This document shows positions 9,085 through 19,990 of a stretch of DNA of 64,000 nt, one piece after another; the stretch's first letter is position 1, and each line of letters starts with the position of its first letter. Origin of the DNA: JBCBSZ01 sp039185015 (GTDB lineage: Bacteria > Actinomycetota > Acidimicrobiia > Acidimicrobiales > Poriferisodalaceae); the NCBI GenBank assembly GCA_039185015.1, contig JBCDAU010000001.1:1-64000 (forward strand), in the 5' to 3' direction. Under the pieces are notes generated by a model. That model ran no database searches, was not told where the DNA came from, and was given only the letters and a program-made list of their open reading frames with translations. The translations under genes and the position numbers were made by a program.

Positions 9085-10614
9085 TCAGCCGGTGGCGAGG
9101 AAGAGCGGTCCGTCCGTCGTGCGTTCGATCCGGACGACGACGCCCTCGCGGAACACCGACTCGGCGAGGACGAGGCACAGCTGCCCCGTCAGCTCTCCAC
9201 CGGGCTCGATCGGGGCGCCGATGTCCAGCAGGCCGACGGCCTCGCCAGGGCAGATGCTGTCGACGCCCTGGCCGGTCCGGCGCCCCTGCTCGGCGCCGAC
9301 CAGCTCGAGGCCGAGCGAGAACCCGATGCCGGCGGGAGCGTTGCCCTCCTCCAACCGGAACCGGAGCGGCACAGCCACGAAGATGCGACCCAGGCCCGGA
9401 TCGGCGAGCTCCGGCACCACGGCGAACTCCTCGTTGATGGCTTCGGTGACGTCGACTGCTGGCCCGGTGACCTCCACGGTCCAACGAGATCCTTCGAGGT
9501 CGCCGAAGGACGCCGTGAAGGCGGCTGTCTCGCCGATGGGCACCGGCACCTCCTCCGCACCGACCCGAGGCGCCTCGGTGGTCGTCGGGGCAGGGGCCGT
9601 GGCGGGCGCTACGTCGCCCTCGGCTTCGGTGGTCACCGAGATGGTGCCCTCCGGCGGTCCGGGGGTGAAGAAGTAGCCGACCTCGCTGAAGGGCCCGCAG
9701 TCGACCCCGAGCAGGGCGAGGTCGGTGGCCCCGAGCTCGAGGAACGTCAGCGCATCGAGGATCAGCGTCGCGTCGTAGCCGCCGTTGCGGGCGAAGTTGG
9801 TGATGGCAGAGTCCATGTTCGCCCGGGCTGCGCCGAGCGACTCCACCGCCGACCCGGCGAGTGACGGGTCGGATGCGGTCGGAGCGATCGCATCGAGCTG
9901 GGTCACGAGGCGGCCCAGCTCGACCTCGACGAGTTCGAAGTCATCGCGCGAGCCTGCGTCGCCGGCGAGAAGGGGCCCAACGGTCCGCTGGGTCAGGAAG
10001 GCGGCGGCGTGCAGGTCGCAAGCGGCCTGCGCATCGATCTCGTAGTCGCCGGTGGCGTCGATGGTGAAGGTCTCGGCGTCGTAGAGGGAGCGAGCGGCCT
10101 CGTACCACCCTCCCGACAGCGCGGCGCCGGTGCACGCCCGGCTGCCGACTGCGGTCGCGAGGCGGTCGATCTCGGCGCGGACCGCCGGACCCTCGTCGAG
10201 GTGGACGATCGCTGCGACGGTGTCCTTGCGCTGCATCTCGTCGAGGAACCGGTCCATGTTGCGGACCATGTCGAGGATCGCATCGGAGAGGTCGCCGACA
10301 TCGGAGCGGAGCTCGGTGGGCACGTCGACGCGGTCCATGGGCGATGCCGTGCCGGCGTTCAGGGTCGGGTAGAGCACGTCCCTCCCGACGTCGCGCATCC
10401 CGCTCGTCGTCAGCGGGAACTCGAGCGGGGCGATGGTCGCTGCAGCGTCCCGGCAGAGCTGGTCGATGCCCTCGATGCCGGAGAGGCCGTCCACCGGGTC
10501 GGGTTCGTCGTCGGCCCCGTCGGCGTCACCCCCGGCACACCCGGCGACCAGCGCCAGCGCCACGCCGAGGACGGCGATCCAGCCCCACTCAGAGGTTCCC
10601 CCTCTTCCCTGCAT
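9085..10614 (-). CDS. Large putative lipoprotein, function unknown
   Basis: 509 residues. A signal peptide with the lipobox LVAGC (Cys about 26) is followed by an acidic GGDADGADDEPDP linker. Then comes a helical region (about 50-300) with regularly spaced cysteines, a proline/threonine-rich hinge (APATAPAPTTTEAP), and a beta-rich C-terminal domain (about 350-509) with two cysteines that could form a disulfide. No catalytic motif was recognised. The protein is expected on the outer face of the membrane. The ATG follows a TAAGGT box by 7 bases with no Shine-Dalgarno sequence. Confidence 0.82.
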   Translation of the reverse strand: MQGRGGTSEWGWIAVLGVALALVAGCAGGDADGADDEPDPVDGLSGIEGIDQLCRDAAATIAPLEFPLTTSGMRDVGRDVLYPTLNAGTASPMDRVDVPTELRSDVGDLSDAILDMVRNMDRFLDEMQRKDTVAAIVHLDEGPAVRAEIDRLATAVGSRACTGAALSGGWYEAARSLYDAETFTIDATGDYEIDAQAACDLHAAAFLTQRTVGPLLAGDAGSRDDFELVEVELGRLVTQLDAIAPTASDPSLAGSAVESLGAARANMDSAITNFARNGGYDATLILDALTFLELGATDLALLGVDCGPFSEVGYFFTPGPPEGTISVTTEAEGDVAPATAPAPTTTEAPRVGAEEVPVPIGETAAFTASFGDLEGSRWTVEVTGPAVDVTEAINEEFAVVPELADPGLGRIFVAVPLRFRLEEGNAPAGIGFSLGLELVGAEQGRRTGQGVDSICPGEAVGLLDIGAPIEPGGELTGQLCLVLAESVFREGVVVRIERTTDGPLFLATG

Positions 10615-10621
10615 GTGCCGG

Positions 10622-10627
10622 ACCTTA
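10622..10627 (-). promoter_or_regulatory. Leaderless-type -10 box (TAAGGT) of the 9085-10614 lipoprotein
   Basis: TANNNT box 7 bases before the ATG at 10614. Confidence 0.5.
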
Positions 10628-10706
10628 CGGAGACCGTGCCAACCGGATCCGGCCGGACGAGCGCGAGGAGTGAACTCCGGTCACGGCGGCCCGTCATGCG
10701 GTGCGA

Positions 10707-11312
10707 TCACGCGGAGTACTGGTACGGCGGCGCGGGGTCGTACTGCATGTAGTGCTGCACCGCCCTGGCGTGCTCGGGGCCGTGCAGCGCGCCGACGATC
10801 CACAGGGCCATGTCGATGCCTGCGCTCACACCCTGGCTCGACACGACCTTGCCGTCGACGACCCAGCGATACCGTCGCTCGACGGTCGCCCCCGCTTCCT
10901 CGAGGCCGTCCTCGAAGGCCCAGTGCGTCGCGAGGCGCCGACCGCCCGCCACGCCGGAGCGATGGAGGAGGAGCGCGCCGGTGCAGACCGACGTCGTCCA
11001 CGTCGTCGCCGCGTCGACCTTCCGGATCCAGTCCATCGTCGTCTCATCGTGTTGGACCGCCCGGGTGCCCATGCCGCCCGGGACGAGCAGGACGTCCAGC
11101 TCGGGATGGTCGTCGAACGCGTGATCGGGCACGACCCGGAGGCCCTTCGAGCAGCGGATGGCCTCGGTCGTCGAACCGATGCTCACCACCGTGTCGACCG
11201 GCTCGCCGGCCTCGCCCTCGCGGAGCATCGCGGACACGGTGAAGGCCTCCCAGGGCCCGACGGCGTCGAGCTCCTCCGCATCGCTGAAGAACAGCACTCC
11301 GTAGGTGGTCAT
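10707..11312 (-). CDS. DJ-1/PfpI family protein
   Basis: 201 residues, class I glutamine amidotransferase-like fold. The nucleophile-elbow cysteine is in WTTSVCTGALLLHRSG, a region LDVLLVPGGMGTR precedes it, and the acidic residue expected in strand 1 is in FFSDAEELDAVGP. The sequence VVSSQGVSAGIDMALWIVG resembles isonitrile hydratase and the N-terminal sensor of FtrA/GATase1-type AraC regulators, but no HTH is attached. The ATG has GAGGGAG 5 bases upstream. The reaction is unknown. Confidence 0.9.
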   Translation of the reverse strand: MTTYGVLFFSDAEELDAVGPWEAFTVSAMLREGEAGEPVDTVVSIGSTTEAIRCSKGLRVVPDHAFDDHPELDVLLVPGGMGTRAVQHDETTMDWIRKVDAATTWTTSVCTGALLLHRSGVAGGRRLATHWAFEDGLEEAGATVERRYRWVVDGKVVSSQGVSAGIDMALWIVGALHGPEHARAVQHYMQYDPAPPYQYSA

Positions 11313-11424
11313 GGAACTCCCTCTCGTCGGTGTCTGCCTCGACCCTGCGGCCACCGGGCCGTGGCGTCAACGACAGCTTCCTGTCGATTCACGCCACGTC
11401 GGCCGGGGCCTCACCAGGGCGACG

Positions 11425-11430
11425 TAGGGT
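11425..11430 (+). promoter_or_regulatory. Leaderless-type -10 box (TAGGGT) of the phosphodiesterase gene
   Basis: TANNNT box 7 bases before the ATG at 11438. Confidence 0.5.
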
Positions 11431-11437
11431 CCGGCCC

Positions 11438-12349
11438 ATGACGGCGGCGACGGTGCTCCAGCTCTCCGACACCCACTTCCTGGAGCCCGGAGCGCTGCCC
11501 GAGGGCTCCGGCGCGTACGACACCGCCGAGGCCTTCGAGGCCGTGCTCGACCGCATCGGTCAGGGTGGCGGCGTCGATCTCGCCGTGGTGACCGGCGACG
11601 TCGCCGACCACGGCCGGCCTGCGCAGTACCGCCTCGCTGCCGACCGCTTCTCCCGGCTGCCGGCTCCGGTCAACGTGTGCCCGGGCAACCACGACACCGA
11701 TGTGGCGTTCACGACCTGCCTCGGCCGACCCGGAGTCTCGACGAGTCGCGTGATCGAGCTCGGTCCGTGGGCCATGGTCTTCGTCGACACGTGCGCCGGC
11801 CTCTTCGAGGTCGACGACCACGGTCGAGCCGTCGACGCCGACTACGACGTGCGCCTCCACAGCGACGGCACCCTCGGCGGGGGTGAGGCGGCGTGGGTCC
11901 GGGACGTGGTCGCCACGACCGACGCCGAGCACGTCTTCCTCTGGCTGCACCACCCGCCGGTGCGACTGCCCATCTACGACAACGAGACCTACGTCGCGGC
12001 GTGGGCGGAGCTGCTGTCCGACCTGCCCTCGGTGCGGGGGATGGGCGCCGGTCACACCCACGTGCCGACCGAGCACGAGCTCGACGGGGTGCCGATCTTC
12101 GTGGCGCCCTCGTTCAAGAACAACTTCGACCTCGACGCCGGTGTCTTCCTGCCACCCGGGTACCGCACGTACACCTTCGACGACGACGGCACCGTCACCA
12201 GCGAGGTCCGCCTCGTCGACGCCGACGACCGTTGGCCCCGCCGCCCCCTGCCCCGAGCGGTCCGGGCGCTGTTCGCCGGCGAGCTCACCTTCGCCGAGCT
12301 CGACGAGATCATCCGCCGGAAGGCTGCCACGGCGACTGGCGGGAGCTGA
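11438..12349 (+). CDS. Calcineurin-like metallophosphoesterase (CpdA-like)
   Basis: 303 residues. All metal-ligand blocks of the calcineurin-like family are present in order: LSDTHF, VVTGDVADHG, CPGNHD, WLHHPP and GHTHVPTEH. The layout is that of class III cyclic-nucleotide phosphodiesterases (CpdA/Rv0805), which cleave cyclic or other phosphodiesters using a two-metal centre. The substrate is not provable from sequence. The ATG follows TAGGGT by 7 bases; the in-frame extension upstream lacks coding character. Confidence 0.92.
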   Translation: MTAATVLQLSDTHFLEPGALPEGSGAYDTAEAFEAVLDRIGQGGGVDLAVVTGDVADHGRPAQYRLAADRFSRLPAPVNVCPGNHDTDVAFTTCLGRPGVSTSRVIELGPWAMVFVDTCAGLFEVDDHGRAVDADYDVRLHSDGTLGGGEAAWVRDVVATTDAEHVFLWLHHPPVRLPIYDNETYVAAWAELLSDLPSVRGMGAGHTHVPTEHELDGVPIFVAPSFKNNFDLDAGVFLPPGYRTYTFDDDGTVTSEVRLVDADDRWPRRPLPRAVRALFAGELTFAELDEIIRRKAATATGGS

Positions 12350-12422
12350 GACGGGCCGGTCTTGCCGAAGCCTTGCCACCGTCCGGCCAGGGCGTTCGCA
12401 GACGTCTCCGATCGTCGGCGGC

Positions 12423-13112
12423 ATGGCCTCAGCCCCCGCCCCTGTCCGCACTCGAACCGCGTCCCTCGTCCGCCGCCGACTCGACGCCTTCCCGCCCTGG
12501 GTGCTGCTGATCCAGACCTTCATCGGTCTGGGTTGGCTCCGGGCCGGTGTCGAGAAGCTGATCTCGGTCGAGTGGTGGACCGGAACTGAGCTCGAGGGGT
12601 TCCTCGCGCTCCACGCCGGCGAGACGCTGCCCTGGTACCTGCCGTTCGTCGAGCTCGTGGTGTCGCCCTCGGCGGCGGTGGTGTCGTTCGTGGTGATGGC
12701 GGCGCAGTTCGCCATCGCCGGCTCCTTGCTCAGCGGGCGCCGGGTCGGCCTCGCGCTCTGCGCCGGGATGCTGCTCAACCTGCACTTCATCGCGGCCGGT
12801 GCGGTGGCGCCGTCGGTCTTCTACCTGCTCGCGCAGGGAGCGGTCGCGCTGTGGATGGCCGAGCAGCGTCGGACCCGGCAGCTGTCCGTGCTGTTGACCG
12901 CCGTCTCGATCGGCGGCGCCGCGATGGCGGGCGCCAGCCTGCTCGCCATCCGCACGATCGATCCGGCGCTGGTCATCGAGGACCCGGCGCTGATGCTCGT
13001 CACCGTCGGGGCCTTCGGCGCAGCGGCCAGCATCGAGGTGATGCGCCGCCACGACGAGCACGAGGAGCACGTCGTGGCCGAGCGTGTGCCCGTGGCGGCT
13101 GGACGCCGCTGA
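12423..13112 (+). CDS. DoxX-like membrane protein
   Basis: 229 residues with about five hydrophobic segments. The first contains WVLLIQTFIGLGWLRAGVEKL, typical of DoxX/TQO-type four-helix membrane proteins (G-RL--GVEK). An amphipathic LHAGETLPWYLPF loop follows. The C-terminus is charged and histidine/glutamate-rich (RRHDEHEEH). DoxX members are linked to thiol or sulfur redox roles, but here the role is unknown. It begins 73 bases after the phosphodiesterase and 26 bases before comF, so it may share a transcript with either. Confidence 0.75.
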   Translation: MASAPAPVRTRTASLVRRRLDAFPPWVLLIQTFIGLGWLRAGVEKLISVEWWTGTELEGFLALHAGETLPWYLPFVELVVSPSAAVVSFVVMAAQFAIAGSLLSGRRVGLALCAGMLLNLHFIAAGAVAPSVFYLLAQGAVALWMAEQRRTRQLSVLLTAVSIGGAAMAGASLLAIRTIDPALVIEDPALMLVTVGAFGAAASIEVMRRHDEHEEHVVAERVPVAAGRR

Positions 13113-13138
13113 CACACCCCACCCGCAAGCTCGGCGCC

Positions 13139-13780
13139 GTGTTGATCATCCGGCGGTGCGGGAGCTGCGGAGCCGAGGGCCCGTCGCCCTGCGTCCGATG
13201 CGCCGAGCGTGCGGTCACGGAACCCGTGCCGTTGGCCATCCCGGGGTTCGCCGCAACGACCGCGGCCTTCGTCTACGACGGGGTCGTCCGCGACCTGGTA
13301 CTGGCCGTCAAGTACCGGCGCGATCGCAGCGCGCTCGACTGGCTCGTCCGAGGGCTCGCCGCCGCCGTGGACGATCCATCCCGCGATGCCGTCGTCACCT
13401 GGACCCCGACCACGGCGGAGCGACGCCGTCGCCGCGGGGTGGACCAGGGCGAGCTGATCGCCCGCCGGGTCGCCGCCGAGCTCGGCCTACCGGCACGGTC
13501 GCTGCTGCGGCGGATCGGAGGTGCGGCCCAGACCGGTCGGTCGCGAGCCGAGCGGGCGAGCGGGCCCGAGTTCGTGGCGCGGCGGCGCGTCGGATCCATC
13601 CTCGTCGTCGACGACGTCCTGACGACCGGGGCGACGCTCCGGTCCGCGGCCGCCGCGTTGGGCGTCGAGGGGGTCGTCCGGCTCGAGGCTGCGGTGGTCG
13701 CCGTCGCATCGGGACCCTCGGGGCCGGAGGGTCGGGACCTCCGGCCGAGGCCGGGGACCGAACGAAGAGCGATGCTCTAG
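13139..13780 (+). CDS. comF: ComF family phosphoribosyltransferase-like protein
   Basis: 213 residues. An N-terminal zinc-knuckle (CGSCG and CVRC) is followed by a phosphoribosyltransferase domain. That domain carries RRRRRGVDQGELIA (the ComF RRGfnQ motif) and the PRPP loop VDDVLTTGAT. ComF is linked to DNA uptake and to replication-restart helicases (PriA, DprA) in other bacteria; here no competence gene is adjacent. It starts at GTG 13139 (a TTG lies next to it), where the zinc-finger sequence begins. The stop codon lies inside the palindrome that overlaps the hpf promoter. Confidence 0.88.
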   Translation: MLIIRRCGSCGAEGPSPCVRCAERAVTEPVPLAIPGFAATTAAFVYDGVVRDLVLAVKYRRDRSALDWLVRGLAAAVDDPSRDAVVTWTPTTAERRRRRGVDQGELIARRVAAELGLPARSLLRRIGGAAQTGRSRAERASGPEFVARRRVGSILVVDDVLTTGATLRSAAAALGVEGVVRLEAAVVAVASGPSGPEGRDLRPRPGTERRAML

Positions 13781-13786
13781 CATCGC
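13769..13786. promoter_or_regulatory. 18-base near-perfect palindrome overlapping the hpf promoter
   Basis: GCGATGCT-CT-AGCATCGC has 8-bp arms around two central bases. A TANNNT box (TAGCAT, 13778-13783) sits within it, so initiation would be near 13790, just before the Shine-Dalgarno sequence. It also spans the comF stop codon. It may be an operator for hpf or a small hairpin ending the comF transcript. Confidence 0.5.
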
Positions 13787-13812
13787 GAGACCGCCTCGAG
13801 GGGAGCGTGTGC

Positions 13813-14385
13813 ATGGACATCAGGGTCACGGGACGCAACGTGCAGGTCCGAGACGACGTGAAGTCGGCGATCGACACCAAGCTCGATCATCTCTCCCAGA
13901 TCGTGAGTGGGATGGAGCGGGCCGACGTGGTCTTCAAGGAGGAGCGCAACCCGCGCCTCGCCGACCAAAAGGAGTCGGTCGAGATCACCCTCGAGGGTCA
14001 TGGCCACCACGTGCGAGCCAAGGCGACCGCCCGGACCCAGATGGCTGCTGTCGACGAAGCGATCGACAAGCTCGGCAAGCAGCTCCGCAAGCTCAAGACG
14101 CGGCTGAAGCGTCAGAAGGTCCCGAACCGGAAGCGCTCGACCAAGCCGGCGGCCACGATGGTCGTCGAGCCGGAGCTCATCAGTGAGGAGCCGGAGACCC
14201 CGCCGGTCCGGATCGTGAAGACGAAGAGCTTCGAGCTCACCCGCATGACCCCGGAGGAGGCCATCGACCGGATGCGCCTCCTCGAGCACACGTTCTTCAT
14301 CTTCACCAGCGACGAGACCGCGCGGCCCTGCGTCGTCTACGAGCGCGAGGACGGCGACGTCGGCCTGATCAACGCCGACTCCTGA
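13813..14385 (+). CDS. hpf: Long-form ribosome hibernation promoting factor
   Basis: 190 residues. The N-terminal S30AE/YfiA domain (1-100: MDIRVTGRNVQVRDDVK, RNPRLADQKESVEITLEG) is joined by a lysine/arginine-rich linker to the C-terminal dimerisation domain (RIVKTKSFELTRMTPEEAI to VVYEREDGDVGLI). The long form both blocks the decoding centre and dimerises 70S ribosomes into 100S particles in stationary phase. The ATG is 7 bases after GAGGGGAG; an upstream GTG at 13807 is too close to that site. Its placement directly upstream of secA is the usual actinobacterial order. Confidence 0.96.
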   Translation: MDIRVTGRNVQVRDDVKSAIDTKLDHLSQIVSGMERADVVFKEERNPRLADQKESVEITLEGHGHHVRAKATARTQMAAVDEAIDKLGKQLRKLKTRLKRQKVPNRKRSTKPAATMVVEPELISEEPETPPVRIVKTKSFELTRMTPEEAIDRMRLLEHTFFIFTSDETARPCVVYEREDGDVGLINADS

Positions 14386-14441
14386 GCCGGGCGGGGCCGA
14401 ACGCAGCGACGGGGCGCCGGAGGGCGACGGCGAACCGCCGG

Positions 14442-14447
14442 TAGCCT
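14442..14447 (+). promoter_or_regulatory. Leaderless-type -10 box (TAGCCT) of secA
   Basis: TANNNT box 8 bases before the ATG at 14456; there is no Shine-Dalgarno sequence. Confidence 0.45.
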
Positions 14448-14455
14448 GACCTGCG

Positions 14456-17173
<2,718 letters not shown>

Positions 17174-18304
17174 ATGCGCGACTTCTCCGAGCAGCTCGCG
17201 CAGGCGAGGTCACGGCTCGAGGCGGCGGCCACCTACCTCCGCCTCGACGAGGCCCGGGTGCGCCGCTCCCAGCTCGAGGTCGAGACCTCTCGTCCCGATC
17301 TGTGGGACGACGCCGACCGGGCGCGCAAGCTCACCGGTGAGCTGTCGTCGCTCGTCGACGACATCGGGAACTACGAGCGCCTCGAAGGCCAGCTCGACGA
17401 TGCCGCCACGCTCGCCGAGCTCGCGGCGGAGATGGGCGAGGACTCCGAAGAGGCCGAGATCACCGAGATCCTCGCCGGGGTCGCCCGCAGCCTCGACGAG
17501 CTCGAGCTCCGGTCGCTGTTCAGCGGCGAGCACGACGAGAACGACGCCGTCTGCACCATCCAGTCGGGAGCGGGTGGCACCGACGCGCAGGACTGGGCGC
17601 AGATCCTGCTGCGGATGTACGTGCGCTGGGCCGAGCGGCGTGGATTCGCGGTGACCATCGACGAGGTCACCGAGGGCCAGGAGGCCGGCATCTCGTCGGC
17701 CTCGTTCCAGGTGAAGGGCCGCTACGCGTTCGGGCTGCTCCAGGCCGAGCGGGGCGTGCACCGCCTCGTGCGCATCTCACCCTTCGACGCGAACGCCCGC
17801 CGTCACACCGCGTTCGCGGCCCTGTCGGTCGTGCCCTTTTTCGACGAGGTCACCGACGAGGTGCAGATCGACGAGAAGGACCTCCGGATCGACACCTACC
17901 GGTCGTCGGGCGCCGGCGGTCAGCACGTCAACGTCACCGACTCGGCCGTGCGCATCACCCACATCCCCACCGGTGTCGTGGTCGCCTGCCAGAACGAGCG
18001 CAGTCAGCACCAGAACAAGGACCGCGCGATGACCCTCCTCGCGGCGAAGCTGGCCGACCTCGCCCGGCAGGAGCGTGAGGCCGAGATGGCGGCGCTCGCC
18101 GGCGAGCAGCGCGAGGTGGGCTTCGGCAGCCAGATCCGGTCGTACGTGCTGCATCCGTACCAGCAGGTCAAGGACCTCCGGAGCAACCTCGAGGTCGGCA
18201 ACGTCGACGCCGTCCTCGACGGTGATCTCGACGATCTCATGGAGTCCTGGCTGCGCTGGAACCGCCAGCAGCTCCAGCCCGAGGACGCCCCGACCGGGGG
18301 CTGA
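17174..18304 (+). CDS. prfB: Peptide chain release factor 2
   Basis: 376 residues. It recognises UGA/UAA stops: the codon-recognition motif SPF is in RISPFDANARR, and the peptidyl-hydrolysis motif GGQ is in SGAGGQHVNVTDSAV near residue 247. The N-terminal coiled-coil domain is complete. There is no in-frame UGA and no programmed +1 frameshift signal near codon 25, unlike E. coli prfB. The start codon directly follows the secA stop, so translation is probably coupled. Because UGA also appears to encode selenocysteine in this genome (see 25763-26716), this factor would compete there. Confidence 0.98.
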   Translation: MRDFSEQLAQARSRLEAAATYLRLDEARVRRSQLEVETSRPDLWDDADRARKLTGELSSLVDDIGNYERLEGQLDDAATLAELAAEMGEDSEEAEITEILAGVARSLDELELRSLFSGEHDENDAVCTIQSGAGGTDAQDWAQILLRMYVRWAERRGFAVTIDEVTEGQEAGISSASFQVKGRYAFGLLQAERGVHRLVRISPFDANARRHTAFAALSVVPFFDEVTDEVQIDEKDLRIDTYRSSGAGGQHVNVTDSAVRITHIPTGVVVACQNERSQHQNKDRAMTLLAAKLADLARQEREAEMAALAGEQREVGFGSQIRSYVLHPYQQVKDLRSNLEVGNVDAVLDGDLDDLMESWLRWNRQQLQPEDAPTGG

Positions 18305-18357
18305 TCGGGTCGGGGCTCCGGCCCCCGGGGTGCCGCTTTCCGGCCCCCACCCGCTGG

Positions 18358-18363
18358 TACGTT
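18358..18363 (+). promoter_or_regulatory. Candidate -10 box (TACGTT) of ftsEX
   Basis: TANNNT box in the 114-base gap between prfB and ftsE. It would give a leader of about 49 bases with the Shine-Dalgarno AGGAAG before the ftsE ATG. Confidence 0.4.
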
Positions 18364-18418
18364 CGATCAGCGGGCTGTGTGCGTCCAGACGGCGCACTCC
18401 ACTCCCAGGAAGTGCTGC

Positions 18419-19096
18419 ATGATCCGGCTCGACAACGTCTCGAAGGTCTACAAGGGCCAGACCGTCGCGCTCCGCGACGTCGATCTCGAGATCGCCAAGG
18501 GCGAGTTCGTCTTCCTCGTCGGGCCGTCCGGCTCCGGCAAGTCGACCATGATCCGCCTCCTCAACAAGGAGGAGACCCCCGAGCAGGGGTCGGTGTGGGT
18601 GGCCGGCAAGGAGATCAACAAGCTCCCGCGGTGGCGGGTGCCGCAGCTGCGCCGCAACATCGGCTGCATCTTCCAGGACTTCAAGCTGCTGACCAACAAG
18701 ACGGTCTACGAGAACGTCGCGTTCGCGCTCGAGGTCATCGGTCGTCCCCGCCACGTCGTCCGCACCCAGGTCCCGGCGATCCTCGACCTGGTCGGCCTCG
18801 GGGCGAAGACCGACAACATGCCCGACGAGCTGTCCGGCGGTGAGCAGCAGCGCGTGTCGATCGCCAGGGCGTTCGTGAACCGGCCGCTGATCCTCCTCGC
18901 CGACGAGCCGACCGGCAACCTCGACCCGGCCACCTCGGCCGGGATCATGCGGCTGCTCGACCGGATCAACCGCACCGGCACCACGGTCGTCATGGCGACG
19001 CACGACCGCTCGATCGTGGACTCGATGCGCAAGCGCGTGATCGAGCTCGACACCGGTCGCCTCGTCCGCGACCAGCACCGAGGGGTCTACGCCTGA
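18419..19096 (+). CDS. ftsE: Cell-division ABC transporter ATPase FtsE
   Basis: 225 residues. Walker A GPSGSGKST, Q-loop IFQDFKLL, ABC signature LSGGEQQR, Walker B LILLADEPTG and H-loop ATHD are all intact. With FtsX it forms a complex that couples the divisome to peptidoglycan hydrolase activation; it is not a true transporter. The ATG at 18419 follows AGGAAG and starts the family's MIRLDNVSKVY text; an upstream ATG adds only 14 residues unlike the family. Its TGA overlaps the ftsX ATG. Confidence 0.98.
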   Translation: MIRLDNVSKVYKGQTVALRDVDLEIAKGEFVFLVGPSGSGKSTMIRLLNKEETPEQGSVWVAGKEINKLPRWRVPQLRRNIGCIFQDFKLLTNKTVYENVAFALEVIGRPRHVVRTQVPAILDLVGLGAKTDNMPDELSGGEQQRVSIARAFVNRPLILLADEPTGNLDPATSAGIMRLLDRINRTGTTVVMATHDRSIVDSMRKRVIELDTGRLVRDQHRGVYA

Positions 19097-19989
19097 TGGC
19101 GTTCAAGCCCGAGTACATCGTCCGCGAGACGGCGACGAACCTCACCAGGAACCTCACCCTCACCGCCGCGTCGATCATCACGATGTTCGTGGCGCTGGTG
19201 CTGTTCGGCTCGGCGTGGATGTTCCGGGCCGGCACGGAGAACGGCACCCAGCAGTTCAAGGACGGCGTCGAGTTCATCGTCTTCCTCGACCCGCAGATCA
19301 CCGGCGAGCAGTTCGACTCCATCAACGCCGAGCTCAGCGGGCACCCTGACATCGACGACATCGAGTTCGTCTCCAAGGAGGAGGCGCTCGAGCAGTTCCT
19401 CGTCTGGTACGGCGACGAGCCCGAGCTGCGCGATGCCGTGACCGTCGACATCATGCCGCCGTCGTTCGAGGTGAAGCCCCGGGAGGCCGACCCCTTACTC
19501 GTCGAGTCGCTGGCGGATCAGTTCCGCGGTCGGGCCGGGGTGTTCCGCGTCGAGACGGCCAGGGAGACGACCGAGACCATCGTCGGCATCGCCGACGCTG
19601 CGCAGCGGTGGATGTTCTGGGGCTCGGCCGCCGCGCTCGTCGGAGGCGCGCTCCTGATCTTCAACACGGTTCGGGTGGCGATGTTCGCCCGGCGCCGCGA
19701 GATCGAGGTCATGAAGCTGGTCGGCGCCTCGAACTGGTACATCCGATTGCCGTTCGTGCTCGAAGGCCTCGTCCACGGCCTGGTCGGAGGCATCCTCGCC
19801 GTCTTCAGCGTCCGCTTCCTGCGGACCTCGTTGGAGGACGACGTCCTCGACAGCCAGGCGCAGCTCTTCGTCCAGTTCTTCGTGACCGACGGTCAGGTCA
19901 ACGGCACATCGATCGTCGTGTTGGCCGTGGGCGCTGCCGTGGGTGTGGCCTGTTCGGCGTTCGCCGTCGGCCGCTTCCTCGACGTGTAG
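19096..19989 (+). CDS. ftsX: Cell-division protein FtsX
   Basis: 297 residues. The first membrane helix (about 18-40, TAASIITMFVALVLFGSAW) is followed by a large extracytoplasmic domain (about 45-165: FIVFLDPQITGEQFDSI). Three C-terminal helices belong to the FtsX permease domain, with MFARRREIEVMKLVGASNWYIRLPFVLEG between the first two. FtsX relays FtsE ATP hydrolysis to cell-wall hydrolases outside. In many actinobacteria a peptidase and smpB follow; here a convergent kinase-like gene ends 2 bases later, so that block is broken. Confidence 0.98.
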   Translation: MAFKPEYIVRETATNLTRNLTLTAASIITMFVALVLFGSAWMFRAGTENGTQQFKDGVEFIVFLDPQITGEQFDSINAELSGHPDIDDIEFVSKEEALEQFLVWYGDEPELRDAVTVDIMPPSFEVKPREADPLLVESLADQFRGRAGVFRVETARETTETIVGIADAAQRWMFWGSAAALVGGALLIFNTVRVAMFARRREIEVMKLVGASNWYIRLPFVLEGLVHGLVGGILAVFSVRFLRTSLEDDVLDSQAQLFVQFFVTDGQVNGTSIVVLAVGAAVGVACSAFAVGRFLDV

Positions 19990-19990
19990 C

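Noticed and set aside
11411..12790. 459-codon antisense frame over the phosphodiesterase and membrane protein genes
   Set aside because: Low-complexity shadow; it contradicts the complete metallophosphoesterase motif set.
17174..17260. Programmed +1 frameshift in prfB
   Set aside because: The frame is continuous from the ATG, with no in-frame UGA near codon 25.
17777..19078. 433-codon antisense frame over prfB and ftsE
   Set aside because: No conserved domain; prfB and ftsE are intact on the other strand.
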